From the NCBI GenBank assembly GCA_004124475.1, contig SCKK01000028.1, positions 1-45,954 of the forward strand: DNA of 45,954 nt. The letters run 5' to 3'. The DNA comes from Fidelibacterota bacterium (GTDB lineage: Bacteria > Fidelibacterota > Marinisomatia > Marinisomatales > SCKK01). Positions 17,579 to 24,367 of this stretch are shown here, piece by piece. Under the pieces are notes generated by a model, which saw nothing but the letters and a program-made list of their open reading frames with translations, made no database searches and had not been told where the DNA came from. Numbering within the stretch: position 1 is the stretch's first letter; every line of letters starts with the position of its first letter. The translations under genes were made by a program, and so were the position numbers.

Positions 17579-17812
17579 ATGGATCCATTTGGACTTGAAG
17601 CAACCCTGATCAGTTATTTACGAGCAATCGGGTGGTCGATCGTAGCTGCCATCGGATTTTCTCTCGGTATTGGTCTCGCAATCAAAGTCTTTGACTGGTT
17701 GTCCAGCGACATAGACGAGTGGGAGGAAATCAAAAAAGGGAATATAGGTGTGGCTTTGATTTTTGTGTCACTTATTCTCACCGTCGGAGCATTGGTTTAT
17801 AAAGTAATCTAA
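17579..17812 (+). CDS. Small DUF350-like membrane protein
   Basis: The 77 residues form two membrane segments (SIVAAIGFSLGIGLAIKVFD and GVALIFVSLILTVGALVYKV). An acidic loop, DEWEEIKKGNIGVAL, separates them and matches the 'E-I-x-K-G-N' element of DUF350 proteins. AGGAGGAGAT precedes the ATG. A strong terminator follows at 17844-17872, so this ends an operon with the preceding secreted protein. Function is unknown. Confidence 0.72.
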   Translation: MDPFGLEATLISYLRAIGWSIVAAIGFSLGIGLAIKVFDWLSSDIDEWEEIKKGNIGVALIFVSLILTVGALVYKVI

Positions 17813-17843
17813 GATCGATCTTTTAAACCCTTTTTAAATTGTT

Positions 17844-17872
17844 AGAGTGGGGACTATTCTCCACTCTTTTTT
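17844..17872 (+). terminator. Rho-independent terminator
   Basis: A 10-bp stem with one G-T pair, AGAGTGGGGA/TCTCCACTCT, closes a 4-nt loop and is followed directly by a run of six T. It ends the 17149-17812 unit. Confidence 0.85.
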
Positions 17873-17923
17873 AAATTCATCGGTTAGGAATTTTCGATTT
17901 TCGTAATGGAAACAGCTGGGAAT

Positions 17924-17975
17924 AGTGCGAGGTACTTCCTCCGAAGGAGTCCCTACGGGACAAGTACGTCGCACT
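17924..17975. repeat. 52-nt three-way-junction palindromic unit
   Basis: The outer arms AGTGCGAGGTACTT (17924-17937) and AAGTACGTCGCACT (17962-17975) pair at 13 of 14 positions. Between them sit two perfect hairpins, CTCC-GAA-GGAG (17939-17949) and TCCC-TAC-GGGA (17950-17960). Together they form a compact cloverleaf, in the gap between convergent genes. Confidence 0.65.
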
Positions 17976-17986
17976 TAATTTGTTTG

Positions 17987-19609
17987 CTAAGAATAGTTCA
18001 CCCAGATAGGGTTAGTATAACAATAGTGATCTCTTTCATCGATGGTTGAAACCAATTTTCCCCTAATGTACCCTGATATTCCATTAAAATTGTATGAAAA
18101 ATCAAGCGTTTCCGAGTATGTATTCAAATCAAATCGGTGAGCAAAAACTACTGTCTCTTTAGCCGTTCGAAAATTACCAAGATAAAGAGTAACTTCTTTT
18201 AATTCTCCGAATTCTACAGTTGAATCATTTCCAATTTTTATCCTTATATTACTTCCATTAATCGTATCACCTAAAGTTACACTTTCAGTATCATTCTCAG
18301 CAATTAGTGATAATAAAGGTCCATCGGAAATCACACATTTACCTTGTTTTAGTGATTGGATTATGGAATCGATATTAGGGGATCCATCCAGTAAAATTCC
18401 TGTCCTGCATTTTCCGAATAGATGATTTAGATTATCCCAAGTAGTTACCATCGGTATTTTTATTTGGCGGAACCGGTTAAAATTCCCGTGGGCATCATTT
18501 CCTGCATAAATAAAGCTTTTCTGCTTTTTTAACAAAATATCTATCCAGTAATCTAATCCTTTGTAAAAACCATCGTTAAAATGTCCATTTAATATTTCAA
18601 ATCCATTAAGACCATTCAATTCTAAATCTGTCTGGTGCCATGTGTCCCTATTCAAAAAAAGTCTCTCTAAAATTGAAAATGGTTCGCGAGGGTGGCTTGC
18701 AATTATTAGTGTATTTTCTTTTTTAATCTTGATGATATTTTTAATGGATAATTCTGTTTTCGTATGAAACCATTTTTCCGCACTATCTCCTGAACCGGGG
18801 AGAAATTCAGGGTGATTCAATACCAGAGCATGTACATTTTTATTGTCTGAGTTGGAGGTAGTCAATTCTTCTCCTGGTAACAAGACAGGTTTCTCTGGTT
18901 TATTAAGCTCATTAACTTCCTTTAGAAAATCCTTCCATTTAGTGAGATTAATGTCTTTGCTCCACCAGGAACCGGGTAGATTATCAATATCGTAAGAGTG
19001 ATCAGTAATGCAAACAAAGGATAAGCCCAAAGCTTTGGCAGACAATTGTGTTGCTTCCAATGGCGCTCCGAACTCAACAAAATCCTCTGTGTACGAGCTG
19101 TGGTAATGAAGGTCACCCCAGTGCCAACCTTTATCAACTCCAGGCAGAGGATCGTTAGAAATGAATACTGATAATGGTTTTTCAGGAGAGGTTTTAAGAT
19201 TGTGATTTATACAGGATTTTATTTTCCCATTTATTTCATAAGTGAATACCACATTTATTTTACACAAACCGGAATGTACATCGACATCTAAAAATATGGT
19301 CTCGTACCACCATCGATCATTGATTTCCACATCTTTCTTGTATTTAAAATTTTTACGATTTCCTTTTTTACTAATTAATTCGATATCGATTGAGGAAAGA
19401 ATAATTGGATATTTATCAGCATCTTTAACTAAAATGAGGACAGGTAGTGGCTTTCCGGGATCGAGGCGAAAGGGTGTATCAGCAAGGATTTCCGGTTCAC
19501 GTCGGAAATAACGGCTGAAAGGGAAATACTTGAAGCGATAATGCATTTCCGCATATAGAAAAATGCCTAACCCTAAGGTGATAAAATCAAATTGAACTGG
19601 AAGTAACAT
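17987..19609 (-). CDS. CehA/McbA-family PHP-domain metallohydrolase
   Basis: The 540 residues have an N-terminal hydrophobic start and a beta-sandwich-like region (about 30-150). A PHP domain follows with GDLHYHSSYTEDF, the FVCITDHSYD motif, PGEELTTSN, ASHPREP and YAGNDAHG. These are the conserved metal ligands of CehA/McbA-type hydrolases. The C-terminus is another beta region typical of this family. It likely cleaves a phosphoester or carbamate outside the cytoplasm; the substrate cannot be read. The gene is convergent with the DUF350 unit. No ribosome site is evident before the ATG. Confidence 0.82.
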   Translation of the reverse strand: MLLPVQFDFITLGLGIFLYAEMHYRFKYFPFSRYFRREPEILADTPFRLDPGKPLPVLILVKDADKYPIILSSIDIELISKKGNRKNFKYKKDVEINDRWWYETIFLDVDVHSGLCKINVVFTYEINGKIKSCINHNLKTSPEKPLSVFISNDPLPGVDKGWHWGDLHYHSSYTEDFVEFGAPLEATQLSAKALGLSFVCITDHSYDIDNLPGSWWSKDINLTKWKDFLKEVNELNKPEKPVLLPGEELTTSNSDNKNVHALVLNHPEFLPGSGDSAEKWFHTKTELSIKNIIKIKKENTLIIASHPREPFSILERLFLNRDTWHQTDLELNGLNGFEILNGHFNDGFYKGLDYWIDILLKKQKSFIYAGNDAHGNFNRFRQIKIPMVTTWDNLNHLFGKCRTGILLDGSPNIDSIIQSLKQGKCVISDGPLLSLIAENDTESVTLGDTINGSNIRIKIGNDSTVEFGELKEVTLYLGNFRTAKETVVFAHRFDLNTYSETLDFSYNFNGISGYIRGKLVSTIDERDHYCYTNPIWVNYS

Positions 19610-19740
19610 CTTAATGAAACTTGTGAGATTAATCTAAAATTCCAAACTAAAATCGGGAATACAATTAATAGCAACAGAGATTATTGAGTTTATTTCATCA
19701 GGATAATTTAATCGTATGCACAGCATCCTGCGGATACTCT

Positions 19741-19831
19741 ACCGTCACAGACACTCTTATTTGTTAAGAATTCATACGAAGTGTTCCTAATAAAACGATA
19801 TTTGTTGAAAGTCATAAGTGTCTGTGACGGT
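19741..19831. repeat. 91-bp element with 15-bp perfect terminal inverted repeats
   Basis: ACCGTCACAGACACT (19741-19755) and AGTGTCTGTGACGGT (19817-19831) are exact inverse complements. The arms continue inward with one extra base on the left (CTTAT against ATAAG). No target duplication is evident. A separate hairpin CCCGAA-GG-TTCGGG follows at 19868-19881. The 19610-20040 stretch holds no gene. Confidence 0.6.
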
Positions 19832-20040
19832 TAACTTGAATTGATATTATTCATAACCAAATTGAGCCCCGAAGGTTCGGGAGGCATTTTACTTTGTGTT
19901 TATTTTATTGGGTAGCTTAAAGTTTGTGTTCGCCTTGTTGTGTGTTGTTTTATTCATGTACATAGGCCCAATCTTTGACATGAACAAGATACCCTCCATA
20001 TCCATATTTTGGATAATTGCCATTTGGATAATAAAGAAAT

Positions 20041-20148
20041 TCATCCCAATTCACGAGCCATTTGAATCTGCGCATGAGTCAAGTGATATTTCTTCCTTGC
20101 TTCTATCCATGGCTTCAACTTGTTTGGGATAAAGCCTTTATCTGGCAT
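20041..20148 (-). pseudogene. Truncated conserved 'KLKPWIEARK' hypothetical protein
   Basis: The frame encodes 35 residues, MPDKGFIPNK then LKPWIEARKKYHLTHAQIQM and ARELG, and then stops. I recall this as the start of a conserved small uncharacterised protein seen in many bacteria, which normally continues MNPKK...NHKQEPWK. Here the frame ends right after ARELG, and the +1-shifted continuation does not restore the family ending. It is therefore a remnant. It begins 22 bp after the attC-like site at 20170-20234 in cassette orientation. Confidence 0.6.
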
Positions 20149-20169
20149 ATTTTTTCTCTTTTCTTCATC

Positions 20170-20234
20170 ACGTAACGGCTTAACTATAAGCTGTAGCAGC
20201 AGCAGGCGATCATCTGCTGATCGTGTTGTTGGGC
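20170..20234 (-). other. Candidate degenerate attC site
   Basis: Read on the minus strand, it starts with a perfect core GCCCAAC (20234-20228), 22 nt after the DUF3616 stop codon. It ends with GTTACGT (20176-20170), 22 nt before the next start. The length (65 nt) and position fit a cassette recombination site. The expected L-box pairing is not present; only CAGCAG/CTGCTG pairs inside. I keep it as a weak candidate. Confidence 0.35.
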
Positions 20235-20256
20235 GGCCTCTTCAGGATTGCGCCCA

Positions 20257-21354
20257 TTACTTTGGGATCATCGTTGCGCGGAAGAACACATTCGGATGGG
20301 CTTCGCCTTTGCTGTTCTTTTTGCGAATATTGTCGCACGTCCGATCGCCATCGTCAGCCTCGTAGTCCACACGCTTTATCTTGCCGTCGTCGCTCAAGAT
20401 CAACCAGTGGCTGCCCAAATCTAATATGCCTTCAGCGTTCAAGCCCTCCAAACTCATAGTCTGTTTCTGGGGGTCAGCCCCGTTCCAAGCATAGAGCGCG
20501 AACTTCCCTCCCGAACCTACGGGTCCTGCTACAATCATGTATCCGGTGCCGTCGTTGACGATGTCACGGACACCGCGGTTGCCCAGATCCAGCAGGCTTA
20601 CGCTCTGCACTTCGAACGTATCACCCTTTGGCAAAAGGTTGACAACTAGCGCCTTTCCAGTCACGCCGTTTGCTCCCGATAGTGGCGATCTAAATCCCAC
20701 AAGGAGGCCCCCGTCGGCACTTTCAGCGAGGCCTTCAATACTAACTCCACCTTTTTTCGGAGGTTGCTGGCGAGCACTGACCGTCAAAACCTTTGCCACT
20801 TCGGTTGAGGTCAACAGTACGTAGGTCAAATCCAGAGGTCCAGCAACGATCTTCATATCACTGAGATCAGGAGATGGGACATTGGTTGCGAAGAGCATGC
20901 GGCGGTTCGGTGCATCCTTACCATCCTTGTCAAGACTATGAGAGCCGATCCACCAGATGCGCTCGCCGGAAACTGTGGCTGCTTCGATGTCGATCTCATC
21001 AGAAGTCTTAAGATTCAACATCTTTGTGAGGTCAAATCGATAAGTCGGCATTCCCCCGGATGTAGCGAAAGCGAATAGGGTGTTTAGCTCGTCGTACGCC
21101 ACTAGGATCGTCTCGTCCTCGAGCTTAACTGCAGCAGATCCGTCACAGATTCCCTTGAAGGTGATTAAATCCTCACTACTTTGATTGTCGGTGGCTTTGA
21201 CCTCGGTTTCAGCCATCGATTGTACTGCGCCTTTTTCCTGAGAGGCGTCGTTTGACACCTTGGGTTCCGGCGAGCTCGCGTACGCCCATATACTCACCAA
21301 CATGATGAAAATCGCGAATACCGTTGTCTTGGTCATGCAAGGTCGATAATTCAT
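20257..21354 (-). CDS. DUF3616 domain secreted protein (cassette-like)
   Basis: AAGGAG 5 nt before the ATG supports the start. A signal peptide follows (KTTVFAIFIMLVSIWAYA). The mature protein matches DUF3616: FKGICDGSAAVKLEDETILV, IDIEAATVSGERIWWIGSHS, PNRRMLFATN and IEGLAESADGGLLVGFRSP. This is a predicted beta-propeller-like family of unknown function. It is clearly richer in G+C than its AT-rich flanks, suggesting separate origin. It lies between an attC site (21534-21657) upstream and a weaker candidate downstream, in the orientation expected of an integron cassette. The attC core to start distance (about 180 bp) is long for a cassette. Confidence 0.8.
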   Translation of the reverse strand: MNYRPCMTKTTVFAIFIMLVSIWAYASSPEPKVSNDASQEKGAVQSMAETEVKATDNQSSEDLITFKGICDGSAAVKLEDETILVAYDELNTLFAFATSGGMPTYRFDLTKMLNLKTSDEIDIEAATVSGERIWWIGSHSLDKDGKDAPNRRMLFATNVPSPDLSDMKIVAGPLDLTYVLLTSTEVAKVLTVSARQQPPKKGGVSIEGLAESADGGLLVGFRSPLSGANGVTGKALVVNLLPKGDTFEVQSVSLLDLGNRGVRDIVNDGTGYMIVAGPVGSGGKFALYAWNGADPQKQTMSLEGLNAEGILDLGSHWLILSDDGKIKRVDYEADDGDRTCDNIRKKNSKGEAHPNVFFRATMIPK

Positions 21355-21533
21355 ATTTACTCCTTAAATTAAAAAACTTTTTTATTTTTATAGTACCTAA
21401 AATACGAAATAATTTAATTTCACTATTTGTAAATTTCACCTTTAGCTTCTTATGGATTTCGATTGTGAAAAATCATCTTTGTTACCTCCTTTCAAATTTT
21501 AATTATTGATTTTTATTTAATTAATTGTTGCTC

Positions 21534-21657
21534 GTTAACGATTTGAATAACTTGCCCCCAACAATAGTGGGTAGACTTGAATGATAAAGAAGTTGTAAAA
21601 AAAAAGGTAAATGAAAAAAGCTGGTTGTTGGGGGTTAAGTTTATTCTTTTGTTAGGA
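21534..21657 (-). other. attC-like site downstream of the alpha/beta hydrolase cassette
   Basis: On the minus strand: core TCCTAAC (21657-21651), a 4-nt unpaired spacer, then a 5' arm GAATAAACTTAACCCCC with CAACAA. The matching 3' arm is TTGTTGGGGG then CAAGTTATTC, a 5-nt spacer, and core GTTAACG (21540-21534). The arms pair over GAATAA, CTT and CCCCCAACAA, with extra bases only in the 5' arm. That asymmetry is a hallmark of attC sites. The loop is about 45 nt, so the site is long (124 nt). The core heptamers match the consensus only partly. Confidence 0.7.
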
Positions 21658-21712
21658 TTTTTATCGATACATCCCCTACTTCACCTTTTAATTAAATTTG
21701 CCATCAAAAACA

Positions 21713-22795
21713 TCAGTCTTTCAAAAATTGTGGTAATACCTCTTTTCTAAAAGCCGTATTTTTTAGATATAAGCCACCATCATGTTCGTCCAGATCTTTG
21801 AATTCAACTCTTACAAATAGATTGGGGAAATCTTTGTCTAATTTCTTGAATACGTCAGGATCACATCCAACTGCTGTTGATCCTAATTTATACCCTAGCT
21901 TCAGTTTTTTCAACATAGGTATAAATTCTTTCTTTAATATTTTATCATTTTCATTCAATCCAATAATTATTTTATTAATTGGGGAGCCATTTTTTGGTAA
22001 ACTATCGAAAGCATATGTTCCAATTGCTGGCGCAATTAGCGCCATACGTACATTTGTAAATTTATTGATTTTAGAATTAAGTATAGATTCGAAATCGTAA
22101 TCATAAAATTTTTTGATCATACTTCTTGAGTCTTCTGAAATCTCTTGGTTTGCAAATGCACTAATAGCAACAGCAGCTCCCCTACTCGTTGTCAGAATTC
22201 TAATTGGTGTGGTCGGTTCAAATCGGTTTAATAATTTTCTAAAACCATTCATTCCAACCAATTTGGAGTATATTACTGCTTTCCACCATAATGAAATAAG
22301 TTCTTTAGGTCTCCCTTTTGGATGATATAGTCCATCCCAATGAACTTGTAAAAACACATAGTCTATATTTTCTTTATAGTATTCAGTTATAAACTTTCTT
22401 GCTATTGCGTAGGTTCCTCTTGCATCAGGTATGCTATTACTAAAACCGTGAATAAGAATGATTAGCTTTGTATCAGGACCAAGAGATTCCTTTATTCTTT
22501 TTGCTAATGTATCTAGCTCTTTCTCGTCATCATAATGATTTATTTTAAGGCTATCCTTCATATATTTCCGTACTGTGAAAGCATAATTTCCTATCTCATC
22601 TGGGGCCTGTAGTACTCTAAGTGTATCAGACAAAGGGTATATAACCCCACTTTGGTCAAACACAACTTGAAATACAGTATTTGATGAAATTACGCCCGGA
22701 TTCATCTTATATGAATCGTCCATTGGGATCACATGATACGCACAACCAGATTTCAGCAACACAATAAGTAGTAAAATGTTGAAATAGATTTTCAT
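21713..22795 (-). CDS. Alpha/beta-hydrolase-like lipoprotein (first cassette of unit III)
   Basis: The start at 22795 has GGGGG upstream and gives a lipoprotein signal (MKIYFNILLLIVLLKSGC, Cys18). The upstream ATG at 22849 would bury it. The fold signs are the LIILIHGFSNS strand-loop, a nucleophile elbow ILTTSRGAAVA (T-S-R-G in place of G-x-S-x-G), MALIAPAIG and a late His in DEHDGGLYL. It is probably an esterase or acyl hydrolase anchored to a membrane; the specificity is unknown. It starts 43 bp from a divergent integrase fragment and is followed by an attC-like site after 55 bp. Confidence 0.68.
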   Translation of the reverse strand: MKIYFNILLLIVLLKSGCAYHVIPMDDSYKMNPGVISSNTVFQVVFDQSGVIYPLSDTLRVLQAPDEIGNYAFTVRKYMKDSLKINHYDDEKELDTLAKRIKESLGPDTKLIILIHGFSNSIPDARGTYAIARKFITEYYKENIDYVFLQVHWDGLYHPKGRPKELISLWWKAVIYSKLVGMNGFRKLLNRFEPTTPIRILTTSRGAAVAISAFANQEISEDSRSMIKKFYDYDFESILNSKINKFTNVRMALIAPAIGTYAFDSLPKNGSPINKIIIGLNENDKILKKEFIPMLKKLKLGYKLGSTAVGCDPDVFKKLDKDFPNLFVRVEFKDLDEHDGGLYLKNTAFRKEVLPQFLKD

Positions 22796-22838
22796 AATAT
22801 TGCCCCCTTTGTTGGAGGGGAGTTTAAGAGAACAGTCT

Positions 22839-22985
22839 ATGGAAAACAAGAAAAAAACCTCACCAAAATTCTCTCCGGTCCCTGACCTGGAGCTAATGGA
22901 TCAGGTACGTCAAGTGTTAAGGTATCATCATTACTCTTATCGAACAGAACAGGCTTACTGCGGCTGGATAGTAAGATTTATTTAG
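22839..22985 (+). pseudogene. Integron-type integrase fragment, copy 1
   Basis: The 48 readable codons hold the N-terminal SAM-like part of an integron integrase-type tyrosine recombinase: DLELMDQVRQVLRYHHYSYR, then TEQAYCGWIVRFI. A TAG stop follows where the family continues with xxHG (YHG is still readable after the stop). The catalytic domain is absent. The fragment is divergent from the minus-strand cassettes, as intI normally is. The same stop occurs at the same codon in copy 2 (27267-27413), so the lesion predates their duplication. Confidence 0.8.
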
Positions 22986-23045
22986 TACCACGGGAGCAAA
23001 ACTCAGCCAGTGTTCTTGTCCCTCTTTGAGAATATGTGTACAATC

Positions 23046-23210
23046 TTACTTCCTCCGTCTTTTTTTCTTGCCGTTGTGTGATATGTGGTCTTCTAACACA
23101 ATGTGGAGGTAGTCCGATAAGCTGCGTCGATCGGCTTCAGCAAGCGCTTCTAAGGATTTCTTGAGAGATGGGGATACACGAAGAGCGATAAATTCATCTT
23201 TGGTTTCCAT
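23046..23210 (-). CDS. Ribbon-helix-helix protein, copy 1
   Basis: The 54 residues run METKDEFIALRVSPSLKKSL, then EALAEADRRSLSDYLHIVLE, then a very basic tail GKKKRRRK. A beta-strand of alternating residues followed by two helices is the Arc/MetJ/CopG pattern, so this is a small DNA-binding protein, perhaps an antitoxin-like repressor. The ATG at 23210 is chosen over 23249 because a promoter -10 and operator lie just upstream of it (23217-23245). A near-identical copy is at 27705-27869. No toxin partner is adjacent in either copy. Confidence 0.75.
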   Translation of the reverse strand: METKDEFIALRVSPSLKKSLEALAEADRRSLSDYLHIVLEDHISHNGKKKRRRK

Positions 23211-23216
23211 GGTTGT

Positions 23217-23245
23217 ATTGTATAACGTTGTTAAACATTTTGCAA
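23217..23245 (-). promoter_or_regulatory. Promoter and palindromic operator of RHH copy 1
   Basis: On the minus strand there is a -35-like TTGCAA (23245-23240), a 17-nt spacer and -10 TACAAT (23222-23217). GTTTAACAACGTTATAC (23236-23220) overlaps spacer and -10, with arms GTTTAAC/GTATAAC. The site is conserved at 27876-27904. Confidence 0.6.
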
Positions 23246-23293
23246 GCACATTGTGGTGAGAGATGGAAAAGGTTTTTGGAACGATCCTTCCCG

Positions 23294-23313
23294 CCTGCCA
23301 TCAGCCGGGCAGG
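23294..23313. repeat. CCTGCC/GGCAGG palindrome
   Basis: CCTGCC and GGCAGG arms lie 8 nt apart. The related position at the end of the copy 2 block (27950-27975) has diverged. The 23246-23470 stretch otherwise holds no gene. Confidence 0.5.
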
Positions 23314-23407
23314 GAGGGAACCCTATTCCACAGGGCAAGATGAAAAAGGAATGTTCTAAAGCCTAGTGATATAGAAGAAAATTTATACTACCGAAGGTTT
23401 AATTCAA

Positions 23408-23433
23408 CCGTCGGCTGGAGTGATTTGTTATGT
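23408..23433 (-). other. Half attC remnant after the DUF2971 gene
   Basis: On the minus strand, starting about 38 bp after the DUF2971 stop, the sequence reads ACATAAC core, AAATC spacer, then ACTCCAGCCGACGG. This is a standard attC left half. The matching right half (…CCGTCGGCT…GTTRRRY) is missing; only CCTTCGG follows. I read it as a truncated attC. Confidence 0.5.
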
Positions 23434-23470
23434 ATCATACCCGAAATTAAAGTAGTTATAAAACACTCAA

Positions 23471-24214
23471 TCATAATAATGAAGGGTCTGCTAGACTAGA
23501 TTGTTTCACCGGTTTATCTAGGTTATATTTTTTTACAACGGCACCAACTAGGTCCATAAACCACTGAGGGGCTGTAGGAGATACAAGTATATTTTTAATG
23601 AGAATATTTAGATCGACAGGAATATATATACCGCTATCATGCGGTTTAATTGTCCAATCTATTTGACCTAATTTATTAATCGGTAATTGTTGTATAACTG
23701 CCCTTATTTCTTGCTCATGTGCAAAACTTTTTCTTTTATGAAAAAATGGAGCTATGAGGTCGCCTTCGGGCATTGAAAAGGACTCGAAATCAATATACTT
23801 TACATCATGTATATTCATTACGCCTTGTACTTCGTTCTTTCCAAGTTCTTTTATAAGAGAATCAAAGGTCGATTGGATTGCGATTCCTGCATCAGATTTA
23901 ATGTATAATTCCCACATCGCAGCAGATTCATACTCATTCCAATGCCAACAGTTTACAATAGTGTATTTTCTAATTTTTCTTAGAAAATCTAGAATTTTCT
24001 CTCCTCCTTTGACATAATCTTTAAAAGAAGCGGAGAGTCGTTCCAGGTTGGCTTTTGTCCAAGAACCTTCAAATTGATCTAGTAGCTTATCTGCTCTGGT
24101 AAAAAATAGTGCCTGTTTATCTAATAGCGATATAAATTTTGTAAAATCAAGATATCTCCATATCATAACCTTTTCATTCACCGTTTGTTGACTGCTCGAA
24201 ACTGATTTATTCAT
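23471..24214 (-). CDS. DUF2971 domain protein (cassette-like)
   Basis: The 247 residues show the DUF2971 pattern: WRYLDFTKFISLLDKQALFF, TRADKLLDQFEGSWTKAN, CWHWNEYESAAMWELYIKSD, GIAIQSTFDSL, then FFHKRKSFAHEQEIRAVI and the ILVSPTAPQWF region. The function is not established, though such genes are often found in accessory and defence regions. It begins 18 bp after a perfect GTTAGGT core (24239-24233) and is followed by a truncated attC half. Both fit an integron cassette on the minus strand. Its composition is AT-rich, unlike the upstream GC-richer secreted protein gene. Confidence 0.8.
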   Translation of the reverse strand: MNKSVSSSQQTVNEKVMIWRYLDFTKFISLLDKQALFFTRADKLLDQFEGSWTKANLERLSASFKDYVKGGEKILDFLRKIRKYTIVNCWHWNEYESAAMWELYIKSDAGIAIQSTFDSLIKELGKNEVQGVMNIHDVKYIDFESFSMPEGDLIAPFFHKRKSFAHEQEIRAVIQQLPINKLGQIDWTIKPHDSGIYIPVDLNILIKNILVSPTAPQWFMDLVGAVVKKYNLDKPVKQSSLADPSLL

Positions 24215-24225
24215 AATACCTTATT

Positions 24226-24363
24226 ATATGATACCTAACGATATCTATGTTCCCCATTGCTGGGAAGAGTAATTTATGATGAAAAACCTGATGGGTTATC
24301 AGGTTTAAACCTTGAACCAACAAAGGGGAACTATGATGAATAAACCTTCCTTTGGTATCATAT
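24226..24363 (-). other. Nested inverted repeat with attC-like core
   Basis: Three stems are nested: ATATGATACC/GGTATCATAT (24226-24235, 24354-24363), GTTCCCC/GGGGAAC (24249-24255, 24325-24331) and AAACCTGAT/ATCAGGTTT (24284-24306). On the minus strand the 3' end carries GTTAGGT (24239-24233), a perfect GTTRRRY core right before the DUF2971 gene. The 5' core is not recognisable (ACCAAAG). It is either a decayed attC or a cassette-boundary hairpin. Confidence 0.55.
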
Positions 24364-24367
24364 GATA

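Noticed and set aside
19896-20132. Plus-strand 78-codon membrane-like frame
   Set aside because: It is the shadow of the minus-strand KLKPWIEARK remnant and adjacent AT-rich bases.
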